Part shown: positions 48,199 through 59,166 of the stretch, piece by piece
Layout: each line of letters starts with the position of its first letter
How positions within the stretch are numbered: the stretch's first letter is position 1
Source: JBBRZM01 sp963813635
Lineage (GTDB): Bacteria; Actinomycetota; Acidimicrobiia; IMCC26256; JBBRZM01
Length of the DNA: 64,000 bases
Assembly: GCA_963813635.1 (NCBI GenBank)
Contig: CAWEZO010000011.1
Span: 248,001 to 312,000 of the forward strand
Reading direction: 5' to 3'
The notes under the pieces: model-generated
Databases searched by the model: none
What the model was told of the DNA's origin: nothing
The model's input: the letters and a program-made list of their open reading frames with translations, nothing else
Position numbers and translations under genes: made by a program

Positions 48199-48725
48199 GC
48201 GAAGAGGACCACGAGCTCGACGTCGAGGCCGACGAGATGCCCGACGTCGCTGCAGCCGCGGTCGAGGCCGACATCGAGCATCTGCAGACCGAACGCGACC
48301 AGTACCTGGAGACTGCGAAGCAGCTGCAAGCCGACTTCGAGAACTACCGCAAGCGCATGGGCCACGAGCAGACCGCGCAAATTGGACGAGCCAACGAATC
48401 GTTGCTCGAGCAGCTGTTGCCCGTGCTCGACTCGTTCGAGCTCGCGCTCGGCAGCCTCGAAGGCAAGAGCGACGAAGTCGCGCACGTACGCAAGGGCGTC
48501 GAGCTCGTGTTCGCGGAGCTACTCGCGGTGCTCGAGCGGGCGGGCATCGAGCGCATCGACGCGCTGGGCGAGCCGTTCGACCCCAACCTGCACGAGGCCG
48601 TCGCGCAGGTCGATGCAAAAGGTGATGAAGCCCACTCCCAGCCAGTGGTGGCCGACATCATGCGCACGGGATACCGGTTGAAGGGCAGGGTGCTGCGTCC
48701 CGCGATGGTCAAGGTCGCCAAGTGA
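48195..48725 (+). CDS. grpE: Nucleotide exchange factor GrpE
   Basis: 176 aa. Acidic N-terminus, long coiled-coil helix (about 30-85, LQADFENYRKRM), and the beta domain with FDPNLHEAVAQV and VADIMRTGYRLKGRVLRPAMVKVAK. Releases ADP from DnaK. ATG overlaps dnaK stop (ATGA). Confidence 0.96.
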
Positions 48726-48763
48726 ATGCCGGCCCGATCGCCGAGATGAAAGCAGCGTGACCA

Positions 48764-49945
48764 GTGACTCCGCAGAGAGAGTGGTTCGAGAAGGACTACT
48801 ACGAAGCGCTCGGTGTGAGCCCGTCGGCCACCGAGAAGGAGATCACGCGCGCCTACCGAAAGCTCGCGAAGCAGTTCCATCCGGATGCGAACCAGGGCAA
48901 CGCGCAGGCTGAGGAGCGGTTCAAAGACGTCTCGGCTGCCTACGACGTGCTCGATGACGCCGCGAAGCGTAAGGAATACGACGAGGTCCGCCAAATGGTG
49001 GCCTCCGGTGTGGGTGGTCCCGGCTTCGGACCCGGTGGACCCGGTGGACCCGGTGGGTTCCGTGGCTTCGACGGCGCGACGACCTTCGACTTCGGCGCCG
49101 GCGGCGCGGGTGGCGAAGGCGGTCTCGGCGACTTCTTGGGCGGACTGTTCGGGCGCGGCGGCGCGAGCGGACCGCGACGCGGCGGGGCGCGCGCTCCCGG
49201 ACCCCGTCGCGGCGCAAACCTCGAGACGGAGCTGCACCTCGACTTTCTCGACGCGGTGCACGGTGTCACGACGACGGTCAGCTTCACTGCCGAGGCGGTG
49301 TGCTCACTGTGTAGTGGCTCGGGTGCCAAGCCGGGCACGTTGCCCACGACGTGTGCGACGTGCGGAGGGTCGGGCGCGGTGGCCGTCGATCAGGGGCCGT
49401 TCTCGTTCTCCGAGGTGTGTCCGACGTGTGGCGGGCGCGGGCAGGTGATTCAGGAGCCGTGCCCGCAGTGTCACGGCCGTGGCGTCGAGGTGCGCACCCG
49501 CGACGTGAAGGTGCGCATCCCCGCGGGTGTGGACGACGGGCAACGGATCCGGGTGAAAGGCCGTGGCGCGGCGGGTCGCAACGGTGGACCGCCCGGCGAT
49601 CTCTACGTCGTCGTGCACGTGCGTCCGCATCCGATCTTCGGTCGCCAGGCGAAGAACCTGACGGTGCGGGTGCCGGTGACGTTCGCAGAGGCGGCGCTGG
49701 GCGCGCAGGTCAAGGTCCCGACGCTCACCGAGCCGGTCACCGTGAAGGTGCCGCCCGGTACGCAGAGCGGCAAGACGGTGCGGGTGCGCAAGCGCGGCAT
49801 CGCGCCGGCCAAGGGCGAGCCCGGCGCCCTGCTGGTGACGTTCGATGTCGCCGTGCCCGCACATCTGAACGCCGACGAACGCAAGGCGGTCGAGGCGCTG
49901 AGCGAGACGCTCACCGCCAACCCGCGCGAGCACTTGGGGGTGTGA
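48764..49945 (+). CDS. dnaJ: Chaperone DnaJ (Hsp40)
   Basis: 393 aa type I J-protein. J domain with HPD (about 41-43), Gly/Phe-rich region (85-145), four zinc motifs CSLCSGSG, CATCGGSG, CPTCGGRG and CPQCHGRG, and the C-terminal peptide-binding domains. GTG start. Confidence 0.97.
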   Translation: MTPQREWFEKDYYEALGVSPSATEKEITRAYRKLAKQFHPDANQGNAQAEERFKDVSAAYDVLDDAAKRKEYDEVRQMVASGVGGPGFGPGGPGGPGGFRGFDGATTFDFGAGGAGGEGGLGDFLGGLFGRGGASGPRRGGARAPGPRRGANLETELHLDFLDAVHGVTTTVSFTAEAVCSLCSGSGAKPGTLPTTCATCGGSGAVAVDQGPFSFSEVCPTCGGRGQVIQEPCPQCHGRGVEVRTRDVKVRIPAGVDDGQRIRVKGRGAAGRNGGPPGDLYVVVHVRPHPIFGRQAKNLTVRVPVTFAEAALGAQVKVPTLTEPVTVKVPPGTQSGKTVRVRKRGIAPAKGEPGALLVTFDVAVPAHLNADERKAVEALSETLTANPREHLGV

Positions 49946-49948
49946 GCG

Positions 49949-50314
49949 ATGGCAGGCACCACGAACGACGAGCGGGCGGTGTACATCATCTCGGTCGCGG
50001 CCGAGCTGGCGGGAGTTCATCCGCAGACCTTGCGTATCTACGAACGGAAGGGGCTCATCGAGCCGCAGCGCACGGAGGGGCGAAGCCGCCGCTACTCGGA
50101 GCGCGACATCGCGTTGTTGCAGCGGATCCAAGAGCTGACGGCCGACGGGATGAGCCTCGCCGGGGTCAAGCTCGTGCTGGAGCTCGAGGCGCGCCTCGAC
50201 GACGCGCGGCGCGAGAACGCGGCGCTTCGCGAGGAGCTCGGGCTCTTGCATCGGCGCTACCGGCGCGACCTGGTGCCGCTGTCGGTCGTGCGCACGGCGC
50301 GGAGGGGCAGATGA
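49949..50314 (+). CDS. hspR: Heat-shock repressor HspR (MerR family)
   Basis: 121 aa. MerR-type HTH (YIISVAAELAGVHPQTLRIYERKGLIEP, residues about 11-38) with RSRRYSERDIALLQRIQEL. HspR binds HAIR sites and represses the dnaK operon, using DnaK as co-repressor in Streptomyces. Three bases after dnaJ. Confidence 0.95.
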   Translation: MAGTTNDERAVYIISVAAELAGVHPQTLRIYERKGLIEPQRTEGRSRRYSERDIALLQRIQELTADGMSLAGVKLVLELEARLDDARRENAALREELGLLHRRYRRDLVPLSVVRTARRGR

Positions 50315-50352
50315 CCCGCGCGCCGGAAGCAGGAACCTTGCTTGCCGTAGCC

Positions 50353-50391
50353 CCCACGTCCTGCCTCCTGCGGCAGGCTCTCCGTGGGAGG
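50353..50391 (+). promoter_or_regulatory. Stem-loop covering the clpB ribosome-binding site
   Basis: Outer stem CCCACG (50353-50358) with CGTGGG (50383-50388), inner stem CCTGCC (50360-50365) with GGCAGG (50372-50377). The 3' arm overlaps the GGGAGG Shine-Dalgarno (50386-50391), so the fold would hide it. Confidence 0.5.
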
Positions 50392-50395
50392 TCCC

Positions 50396-52968
50396 ATGGC
50401 GCTTGATCCCAACAAGTTCACTCGCAAGACCACCGAGGCGCTGAACGCGGCCCAGCTCCTCGCGCGCGATCGAAATCACGCTCAGGTCGCACCCGAGCAC
50501 TTGCTCGCTGCGCTGCTGAGCCAACCCGAGGGCGTGGTGCTCCCGGTCCTCGAGCGGCTCGGTCTTGCGCCCAAGACGCTGCTCGACCGTGTCGACGAGG
50601 CGCTCGGGCGCCTGCCGCAGGTGTACGGGTCGACGACACAGCAGGCCGCGCTCGCTCCCGAGACATACCGGATCCTCGAAGCCGCCGACAGCCAGCGCGT
50701 CGATCTTGGTGACGACTATCTCTCGACCGAGCATCTGCTGCTCGCGATGAGCGAGGTGACGGGTGGCGTCGGCGACCTCGTGCGCGGGCTCGGTATCACC
50801 CACGAGGCGGTGCTCGACGCGCTGAAGTCGGTGCGCGGCTCGCACCGGGTCACGAGCGAGAACCCCGAGGAGCAGTACCAGGCGCTCGAGCGCTTTGGCC
50901 GCGATCTCACCGAGGACGCGCGCAACGGCAAGCTCGATCCGGTCATCGGCCGCGACGAGGAGATCCGGCGCGTCATCCAGGTGTTGTCGCGGCGGACCAA
51001 GAACAACCCGGTGCTCATCGGAGAGCCGGGTGTCGGCAAGACCGCGATCGCGGAGGGCCTTGCGCGCCGCATCGTCGAGGGTGACGTGCCCGAGGGGCTT
51101 CGCAACAAGCGGCTCATCTCGCTCGACATCGGCGCGCTCGTTGCCGGCGCGAAGTACCGCGGCGAGTTCGAGGAGCGGTTCAAGGCCGTCCTCAAGGAGA
51201 TCGCCGACGCCGAGGGTGAGGTCATCACGTTTCTCGACGAGCTGCACACGATCGTCGGTGCGGGCGGTGCGGAGGGCGCGGTCGACGCCGGCAACATGAT
51301 CAAGCCGATGCTGGCGCGCGGCGAGCTCCGCTTGATCGGTGCGACGACGCTCGACGAGTACCGCAAGTACATCGAGAAGGATGCGGCGCTCGAGCGCCGC
51401 TTCCAGCAGGTGTTCGTCGGCGAGCCGTCAGTTGACGACACCGTCGCGATCTTGCGGGGGCTCAAGGAGCGCTACGAGGTGCACCACGGCGTGCGCATCC
51501 AGGATGCCGCGCTCGTCGCGGCCGCGATTCTCTCGCATCGCTACATCACCGGCCGCCAGCTGCCTGACAAGGCGATCGACCTGGTCGACGAGGCTGCATC
51601 ACGGCTGCGCATCGAGATCGACTCGATGCCGTTCGAGATCGACGTGGTCGAGCGACGCATCCGCCAGCTCGAGATCGAGAAGGCGGCGCTCGCCAACGAG
51701 ACCGACGACGTGTCGAAGCAGCGGCTGGCCGCCCTCGACGAAGAGCTCGCGAGTCTCGCCGAGGACCGCGACGGAATGGTCGCGCACTGGCAGGCCGAAA
51801 AGGACGCCATCAGCGAGATTCGCGACTTGAAGGAACGCCTCGAGACGGCCCGCAACGAGGCGGAGCGAGCCGAACGCGAAGGTGACCTCGAGCGCGCCGC
51901 GGCGTTGCGCTACGGCACCATGCGCGAAGTCGAGCAGGAGATCGAGGTCAGGACCGCGCGGCTCAACGAGCTCCAGGCCGACCAGCAGATGCTGAAGGAA
52001 GAGGTCGACGAGGAAGACATCGCCGAGATCGTGGCCAAGTGGACCGGCGTCCCCGTCTCCCGACTCATGGAAGGCGAGATGGCCAAGCTCGTCCGCATGG
52101 AAGAGGTGCTGCACGAGCGGGTCATCGGTCAGGACGATGCGGTGACCGCGGTCGCCAACGCGATCCGTCGGTCCCGTGTCGGGCTCTCCGATCCCAACCG
52201 ACCGACGGGCTCGTTCCTGTTTCTCGGGCCGACGGGTGTCGGCAAGACCGAGCTGGCTCGTTCACTCGCCGATTTTCTCTTCGACGACGAGCGCGCCATG
52301 GTGCGCATCGACATGTCGGAGTACATGGAAAAGCATTCGGTGTCGCGTCTCGTCGGCGCGCCCCCGGTTACGTCGGCTACGAGGAAGGTGGTCAGCTCAC
52401 CGAAGCCGTCCGCCGGCGCCCCTATGCAGTGGTGCTGCTCGACGAGATCGAGAAGGCACACGCTGACGTGTTCAACGTGCTGTTGCAGCTCATGGACGAC
52501 GGTCGACTCACCGACGGTCAAGGTCGCACCGTCGACTTCACCAACACCGTGCTCATCATGACGAGCAATCTCGGAGGCGGCGTCGACGAGGCGGCGGTCA
52601 TGACGGCGGTGCACGCGCACTTCAAGCCCGAGTTCATCAACCGCATCGACGAGATCGTGGTGTTCCACCGCCTCGACGAGCGTCACATCGAGCAGATCGT
52701 CGAGATTCAGGTCGCGCAGCTGCGAGCGCGCCTCGCGGAGCGCAACCTCGGCCTCGACCTGACCGAAGCGGCGCGGGCATACGTGGCTCGCACCGGATAC
52801 GACCCCGATTTCGGTGCCCGCCCGCTCAAGCGCGTGCTGCAGCGCGAGGTCGCGGACCCGATCGCGTTGGCGCTCCTCCAGGGCGAGTATCACGACGGTG
52901 ACGTCATCGAGGTCGATGCGTCAGCCGACGGCCTCGTTTTCGGCCGTCGTTCCTCGGTCAGCGTCTGA
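50396..52968 (+). CDS. clpB: Disaggregase ClpB (Hsp100), frameshifted as read
   Basis: About 857 aa AAA+ disaggregase. N-domain, NBD1 Walker A GEPGVGKT and FLDELHTIVGAG, coiled-coil middle domain, NBD2 Walker A GPTGVGKT. The frame breaks near 52367 at GAPP; one missing C in a C-run restores GYVGYEEGGQLTEAVRRRPY, and the C-terminus reads to 52968. GGGAGG precedes ATG 50396. Confidence 0.95.
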
Positions 52969-53115
52969 CCCGGCAGAATCGCCGGCGGGCGGACCCGAGG
53001 CGATCGACTACGATTTCCTCGACGTGATCGCTTTCGCGACCGTTTCGGTTCACGGCCCCGCACGGGGCGAGCCCCTTCCGAACATTCCTGACATTCAGAT
53101 GCTTTGGAGACGCGC

Positions 53116-54407
53116 GTGCCGGGCACGGTGATCGTCGGCACCCAGTGGGGCGACGAGGGCAAAGGTCGGTTCACCGATTATCTCGCGCGCGACAGCGACG
53201 TGGTCGTGCGCTACCAGGGCGGGCACAACGCCGGCCATACCATCGTGGTCGACGGTGAGGTCTTCGCGCTGCAGCTCGCACCCAGCGGCATTCTGTACAG
53301 CCACGTGACGCCGGTGATCGGCAACGGCGTCGTGGTCGACCCTGCTGTGCTCCTCGCCGAGCTCGACATGCTCGAAGGCAAGGGCATCGACACGAGCCGG
53401 TTGCGTGTCTCGGGCAACGCCCACTTGATCATGCCGTACCACCAGGAGCTCGATCGCGTGACCGAGCGCTTCTTGGGCAGGAACAAGCTCGGCACGACCA
53501 AGCGCGGCATCGGTCCGGCGTACGCCGACAAGGCACTGCGCGTCGGCTTGCGGGTGCAGGACCTGCTCGACCCGAAGATCTTCCGCCAGAAGCTCGAGCT
53601 CGCGCTCAGGGAGAAGAACGGCGTGCTCGCCAAGGTCTACAACCGGCTCCCGCTCGACGGCGACCAGATTGCCGAGGAGTACCTCGCGATGGTGCCGCGC
53701 CTCGAGCCGCTGATTGACGACACCGTGCATCTCGTGCACGAGGCGCTCGACGCCGGCCGGCGGGTGCTCTTCGAGGGCGCACAGGCCACCTACCTGGATC
53801 TCGATCACGGCACGTATCCCTTCGTCACCTCCAGCAACCCGATCGCAGGTGGCGTCGGCACCGGCGCAGGTGTGGGCCGCGCGCGATCGACCGCGTCGTC
53901 GGCGTGACCAAGGCGTACCTCACGCGGGTCGGCGCCGGGCCGTTCCCGACCGAGCTGCACGAGGGCGACGCCATCGGTGATCTCCTCGTGGAGCGCGGCG
54001 GAGAGTTCGGCACCAACACCGGTCGACGGCGCCGGCCGGGTTGGCTCGACGCGGTGATGTTGCGCCACGCGGTACGGCTCAACACGCTGTCCGAGATCGC
54101 GCTCACGAAGCTCGATGTGCTCGCGCCGCTCGAGGAGATCAAGATCTGCGTCGCCTATGAAGACGATGCCGGCACGCGGTACGACCACGTGCCGTATCAC
54201 CAGTCGGTGCTGCACAAGGTGCGTCCGATCTACGAGACGTTGCCCGGCTGGGGCACCGAGATCGACGACGTGAGCGACATCGAAGACCTCCCGGTTGCGG
54301 CGCGCGACTACATGGAGCTCATCGAGCGGCTCGCGGGTGTGCCGATCAGCTTCGTTTCGGTCGGTCCGGGACGCGAGCAGACCGTCGTGCTGTCGCGCGC
54401 GGCCTAG
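53116..54407 (+). CDS. purA: Adenylosuccinate synthase, frameshifted as read
   Basis: About 430 aa. GTVIVGTQWGDEGKGR (P-loop), GHNAGHTIVV, TKRGIGPAYADK and SSNPIAGGVGTGAGVG. One missing base near 53881 joins to RAIDRVVGVTKAYLTRVG; later KLDVLAPLEEIKICVAYE is normal. Converts IMP to adenylosuccinate. GTG 53116 has GGAG 6 bases upstream. Confidence 0.95.
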
Positions 54408-54412
54408 CAGTC

Positions 54413-55684
54413 GTGCCGCGCGCTGGTCGTCGGGTCGGGCGGTCGCGAGCACGCCCTGGCCTGGGGCTTGTCCCGGTCGGCCACAGTCGACGAGGTGATG
54501 AGCGCACCCGGCAACCCCGGGATGGCGGCGCTTGGCGAGTGCAGACAGCTCGACGTCGGCGATCCGATCGCGGTGGCCGACCTGGCTGAGCTGATCGACG
54601 CCGATCTCGTCATCGTGGGCCCCGAGGCGCCGCTCGTGGCCGGCGCTGTCGACGCGATCGAGTCTCGCGGCCGGCTCGCGTTCGGCCCGCGCGCCTCGCG
54701 GCGCGCCTCGAAGGATCGAAGGCGTGGATGAAGGAGGTGTTGCGTGACGCGGGCGTGCCCACGGCACGCCATGCGACGTTCAGCAGCGACGCCGAGTCTG
54801 CCGCGCTCGCGTTCCTCGAGACGCTTCCCGGCTTGTACGTCGTCAAGACCGACGGGCTGGCTGCCGGCAAAGGTGTCGTGGTCACCGAGTCGATCGCAGA
54901 AGCGCGCGACGCGGTCCGCAGCTACCTCTCGGGGGACGCGTTTGGCGATGCCGGCCGCACGCTCGTGATCGAGGAAGGTCTCACCGGACCGGAGATCTCG
55001 CTGCTCGTGTTGTGTGACGGGTCACTCGACGGCATGCCGATGGCACCGGCGCAGGACTTCAAGCGCATCGGCGAGCGCGACGAAGGGCCCAACACCGGCG
55101 GCATGGGCGCGTACTCGCCGGTGCCGTTCGCCGATGCGTCGCTCGTCGACGAGGTGATGGAGCTCGCGATCAGGCCCACGCTCGCCCACCTCGCGGCACT
55201 CGGCATCGCGTATCAAGGAGTGCTGTACGCCGGGCTCATGCTCACCCCTGAAGGGCCGAAGGTGCTCGAGTACAACGTGCGTTTCGGCGACCCCGAATGC
55301 CAAGTCGTCATTCCCCGGGTTGCTGGCGATCTCGGGCCGCACTTGCTCGAGGCGGCGGCGGGAACCCTCGCGGCTCCAGTGCGCTTCACCGACGAGGCGT
55401 GCGTCACCGTCGTGCTCGCGGCCGCGGGGTATCCCGAGTCACCGCGTCGGGGCGACCCGATCGAGGGCATTGACGTGGCAGGCGCGATCGAGGGCGTGGA
55501 GGTGTTCCACGCCGGCACCACGATCAACGTCGACGGCCGCCTCGTCACGGCGGGTGGCCGGGTGCTCGACGTGACGGCGACGGGTTCGACGCTCTCTGAG
55601 GCGCGCGCTCGCGCCTACAAGGCGGTGGAGCAGATCCAGTGGCCGGGCATGCAATACCGCCGTGACATCGCGGCGGCGGGGTGA
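54413..55684 (+). CDS. purD: Phosphoribosylamine-glycine ligase, two frameshifts as read
   Basis: About 423 aa GAR synthetase. ALVVGSGGREHALAWGL needs one base restored near 54422 to connect with GTG 54413. A second missing base near 54700 joins FGPRAS to AARLEGSKAWMKEVL. Remaining motifs VVKTDGLAAGKGVVV, GPNTGGMGAYSPVP and EYNVRFGDPECQ are intact. Only six bases after purA. Confidence 0.92.
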
Positions 55685-55715
55685 GCTGGTGAACCGGTGA
55701 GGGGTGAAGACGCAG

Positions 55716-55910
55716 CTAGAGGCTCATCACTCGGCGCGGCCGGTGCGCAGTCGTGCGGACGCCGGCGGCCACCAGTGCACAGTCGATGCAGCGGAGCGGC
55801 TTGTTGCGTCTCGCGCGGGGCACTAGGCAGTTCGCGCAGAACGCCTGCCCACAGTCGTGGCAGGTGTCGATGGCCCGTTCGTAGTAATGCTTCGTGCAGG
55901 TTTCGATCAC
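55716..55910 (-). CDS. Small B-box-like zinc-finger protein
   Basis: 64 aa. CTKHYYERAIDTCHDCGQAF then CANCLVPRAR and CIDCAL: spacing typical of B-box or zinc-ribbon domains found at the N-terminus of membrane peptidases, but here alone. Lies between purD and purB on the opposite strand. Function unknown. Confidence 0.65.
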   Translation of the reverse strand: MIETCTKHYYERAIDTCHDCGQAFCANCLVPRARRNKPLRCIDCALVAAGVRTTAHRPRRVMSL

Positions 55911-55971
55911 GCCAGGCCCCTCCTATCGCCCTTCCTCGCCACGTAATGTGTCGTCTGGAGGAAGCATCAAC

Positions 55972-57303
55972 TTGATAGGTCGATATACCTATTCGTCGAT
56001 GGCGGGCGTCTTTTCCGACGAGACGCGGTACGCCACATGGCTGGAAGTCGAGATCCTGGCCGTCGAGGCCTGGGCGAAGCTCGGAGTCGTCCCGGCGGCC
56101 GACGCGGCGGCCATCCGCGATCGGGCTTCGGTCGATGCCGCCGCCGTCGAGGAGCGGGAGCAGGTCACCGAGCACGACGTGGCGGCCTTCGTCGACGTGG
56201 TGCAGGAGCGAGTCGGTGAGCCGGTTGGCGCCTGGGTGCACTACGGCCTCACGTCGAGCGACGTCGTCGATACGGCCCTCTCGGTCACGCTCACCCGGGC
56301 GGCAGACCTGCTGCTCGACGCCGCCGCCGGGCTCGAGCACGCGATCACGGTCAAGGCCCACCAGTACCGCGACATTCCGATGGTCGGGCGCACCCACGGC
56401 GTTCATGCGGAGCCGACGACGTTCGGGATGAAGCTCGCCCTCTGGGCGATGCAACTCCGGCGGGACAGAGAGCGCCTGTTGCGGGCCCGGCGCACGGTGG
56501 CGGTCGGCAAGCTGTCGGGCGCGGTGGGCACGTATTCCAACGTCGATCCCGCGGTGGAGGCATTTGTCTGCGAGCGGCTCGGTCTTGCACCGGCACCCGC
56601 GACGCAGGTGCTGGCCCGCGACCGGCACGCCGAGTATCTCTACGCCTGCGCCTCGGTTGCCGCGTCCATCGAGTCGTTCGCATTGGAGATCCGCCTGCTC
56701 CAGCAGACCGAGTTCCGCGAAGTCGAAGAGCCCTTCCGCGAGGGCTCGCAGAAGGGTTCGAGCGCGATGCCCCACAAGCGCAACCCCGTCAAGTGCGAGC
56801 AGCTCTGCGGGCTCGCGCGTGTGGTGCGTGCCAATGTGCAAGCCGGGCTCGAAAATGTCGCGTTGTGGCACGAGCGCGACATCAGCCATTCATCGGTCGA
56901 GCGGATCGTGCTCGCGGACTCGTCGACCCTCGCGCACTATGTCCTGATGAAGTTCCGCGAGATCGTCGAGGGCATGCATGTGTACCCGCAGCGGATGTTG
57001 GAAAACCTGGAGGCGTCGTATGGCCTCGTCTTCAGTCAGTCGGTGTTGCTCGCGCTCGTCGAAAGCGGGATCTCGCGCGACGCCTCGTACCGCATCGTCC
57101 AGCGAAACGCGATGATGACCTGGGACGCGCGGCGGCCCTTTGTCGACGTGCTGCGCGACGACGCCGAGGTGCGCGCCGCGCTCTCCGACGACCGGCTCCG
57201 GCAGTGCTTCGATCTCAGCCGCACGCTCACCGCGGTCGGACGCACATTCGACGCGCTCGATGCGGTGCACGCCGCGCCGCTCGCGCCTGATCCCGCCGCA
57301 TGA
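55972..57303 (+). CDS. purB: Adenylosuccinate lyase
   Basis: 443 aa from TTG 55972, chosen because GGAGG lies about 10 bases upstream and IGRYTYSSMAGVFSDETRYATWLEVE matches the family N-terminus. Signature GSSAMPHKRNPVKCEQ (near residue 262) and HGVHAEPTTFG are complete. Acts in IMP and AMP synthesis. Overlaps purC by four bases. Confidence 0.95.
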   Translation: MIGRYTYSSMAGVFSDETRYATWLEVEILAVEAWAKLGVVPAADAAAIRDRASVDAAAVEEREQVTEHDVAAFVDVVQERVGEPVGAWVHYGLTSSDVVDTALSVTLTRAADLLLDAAAGLEHAITVKAHQYRDIPMVGRTHGVHAEPTTFGMKLALWAMQLRRDRERLLRARRTVAVGKLSGAVGTYSNVDPAVEAFVCERLGLAPAPATQVLARDRHAEYLYACASVAASIESFALEIRLLQQTEFREVEEPFREGSQKGSSAMPHKRNPVKCEQLCGLARVVRANVQAGLENVALWHERDISHSSVERIVLADSSTLAHYVLMKFREIVEGMHVYPQRMLENLEASYGLVFSQSVLLALVESGISRDASYRIVQRNAMMTWDARRPFVDVLRDDAEVRAALSDDRLRQCFDLSRTLTAVGRTFDALDAVHAAPLAPDPAA

Positions 57304-58184
57304 GCCTGCCTGCGCTGCCGCACCTGTATCGCGGCAAGGTCCGCGATCTGTACGAGGTCGGTCACGACCGGCTCCTCATCGTTGCCTCCGATCGCATCTC
57401 GGCGTTCGACGTGGTCATCGACGAACCGATTCCCGACAAGGGCCGCGTGCTCACGGCGCTGTCGACCTTCTGGTTCGAGGCGACCGCGCACCTGGCCGGC
57501 AACCACCTGGTGTCGTCGGATCCCACCGATTTCCCCGAGACCGCCGGGCGAGACGTTGCCGGCCGTTCGATGCTCGTGCGGGTGACACGACCCGTGCGGC
57601 TCGAGTGCATCGTGCGGGGGTACCTCTTCGGATCGGCGTGGTCCGAGTACGAGGCGAATGGCACGGTGAACGGTGCGCGGCTGCCGGCCGCGCTCCGCCA
57701 GGCCGAGCGGCTGCCCGAGCCGATCTTCACGCCCACCACCAAGGCCGACGAAGGTCACGATGTGCCGCTCACGCGCGACGAGGGCATTGCGCTGGTCGGA
57801 CTTGACCGCTACCGGCGCATGGAGCAGCTGTCGATCGCGCTGTATCGGTTCGGGGCCGAGCACGCGGCCGCCCGAGGCGTCCTGCTCGCCGACACCAAGT
57901 TCGAGTTCGGTGAGATCGACGACGAGCTGCTGTTGATCGACGAGCTCATGACACCCGACTCGTCGCGGTACTGGCCCGCCGACGAGTACGTGATCGGCAC
58001 CTCGCCACCGTCGTTCGACAAGCAGTACGTCCGCGACTTCCTGGCTGCATCGGGCTGGAACCGTGTTCCCCCCGCGCCGCACCTGCCCGAAGCCGTCGTC
58101 CAGGGCACGCGCGCCCGTTATGTCGAGGGGTACGAAGCCGTCACCGGTCGGAGCTTCGACGAGTGGTATGGGCTCGGAGACTGA
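57300..58184 (+). CDS. purC: Phosphoribosylaminoimidazole-succinocarboxamide synthase
   Basis: 294 aa SAICAR synthetase. YRGKVRDLYEVG, RISAFDVVIDEPIPDKG, RLECIVRGYLFGSAW and LLADTKFEFGEID. The ATG overlaps the purB stop (ATGA). Confidence 0.97.
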   Translation: MSLPALPHLYRGKVRDLYEVGHDRLLIVASDRISAFDVVIDEPIPDKGRVLTALSTFWFEATAHLAGNHLVSSDPTDFPETAGRDVAGRSMLVRVTRPVRLECIVRGYLFGSAWSEYEANGTVNGARLPAALRQAERLPEPIFTPTTKADEGHDVPLTRDEGIALVGLDRYRRMEQLSIALYRFGAEHAAARGVLLADTKFEFGEIDDELLLIDELMTPDSSRYWPADEYVIGTSPPSFDKQYVRDFLAASGWNRVPPAPHLPEAVVQGTRARYVEGYEAVTGRSFDEWYGLGD

Positions 58185-58207
58185 ATGCGCACCGTAGGAT
58201 CGACCTG

Positions 58208-58480
58208 ATGCGTTACGAGGCTCGAATCGAGATCGGTCATCTGCCCGGCATCCTCGATCCGCAAGGCGCCGAGGTCGAGCGCGCGCTTCCCGCTCTCGGA
58301 TACGACAACGTGTCGGAAGTGCGAGTGGGCAAGAGCATTCGGCTCTTCGTCGAAGCGCCCGACGAGCACGCGGCGCGGGTGCAGCTCGAGGATATGTGTA
58401 GCCGGCTGCTCGCGAATCCCGTTCTCGAGCACTTCCTGATCGAGCTCGCAGAGGCCGGCGCGCTCTCACCGCAACCATGA
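58208..58480 (+). CDS. purS: FGAM synthase subunit PurS
   Basis: 90 aa. ILDPQGAEVERALPALGYDNVSEVRVGKSIRL is divided over residues 14-45, the whole-length PurS pattern. Small subunit bridging PurQ and PurL. Stop overlaps the purQ start (ATGA). Confidence 0.95.
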   Translation: MRYEARIEIGHLPGILDPQGAEVERALPALGYDNVSEVRVGKSIRLFVEAPDEHAARVQLEDMCSRLLANPVLEHFLIELAEAGALSPQP

Positions 58481-59166
58481 GCGCGCACGTCGGCATCGTG
58501 GTGTTTCCCGGCACCAACTGCGAGCTCGACGTCGCCTGGGCGCTCGAGCGGCTCGGCGGCGTCCCCAGGATGGTGTGGCACGGTGAGCAACACCTCGACG
58601 GTATCGATGCCGTGGTCGTGCCCGGTGGCTTCGCGCACGGCGACTATCTGCGCACCGGTGCGATCGCGCGCTTCTCGCCGGTCATGAGCGCCGTCGCCGA
58701 ATTCGCGGCGGCGGGCGGCCCGGTGGTCGGGATCTGCAACGGCTTCCAGGTGTTGACCGAGGCCGGCCTGCTTCCCGGGGCGCTGCAGAAGAACTCCGGT
58801 TTGAAGTTCTGTTGCGAGACGGTGGAGTGTCGAGTCGAGACCGACGCGAGTGTGTTGACCGGGCTTGCCACTCCGGGCACGATCCTCCGCCTCCCGATCA
58901 ATCATTTCGAGGGCAATTACGTCTGCGATCCCACGACCTTGCTGCGCCTCGAGACCGAAAAGTGCGTCGTGTTGCGGTATGTGCGGAACCCGAATGGAAG
59001 TCTCGATGACATTGCCGCCATCTGCAACGAGGCCCGCAATGTGGTGGGCCTGATGCCCCATCCGGAGCGGGCGTCGGAGTCGGTGTTGGGCTCCGAGGAC
59101 GGCATTGTGCTGCTGCGGTCGCTGCTTGCTGCTGCGACCGATCGGAGGACGGTGCTCGCCGGTTAG
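58477..59166 (+). CDS. purQ: FGAM synthase glutaminase subunit PurQ
   Basis: 229 aa class I glutamine amidotransferase. VVVPGGFAHGDYLR, nucleophile Cys in VGICNGFQVL (near residue 88), and GLMPHPERASE with the catalytic His/Glu. Supplies ammonia to PurL. Confidence 0.96.
   Translation: MSAHVGIVVFPGTNCELDVAWALERLGGVPRMVWHGEQHLDGIDAVVVPGGFAHGDYLRTGAIARFSPVMSAVAEFAAAGGPVVGICNGFQVLTEAGLLPGALQKNSGLKFCCETVECRVETDASVLTGLATPGTILRLPINHFEGNYVCDPTTLLRLETEKCVVLRYVRNPNGSLDDIAAICNEARNVVGLMPHPERASESVLGSEDGIVLLRSLLAAATDRRTVLAG

Noticed and set aside
55975..55992. ATAGGT/ACCTAT inverted repeat at the purB start
   Set aside because: Six-base arms overlap codons 2-7 of purB; likely coincidental with the conserved protein N-terminus.
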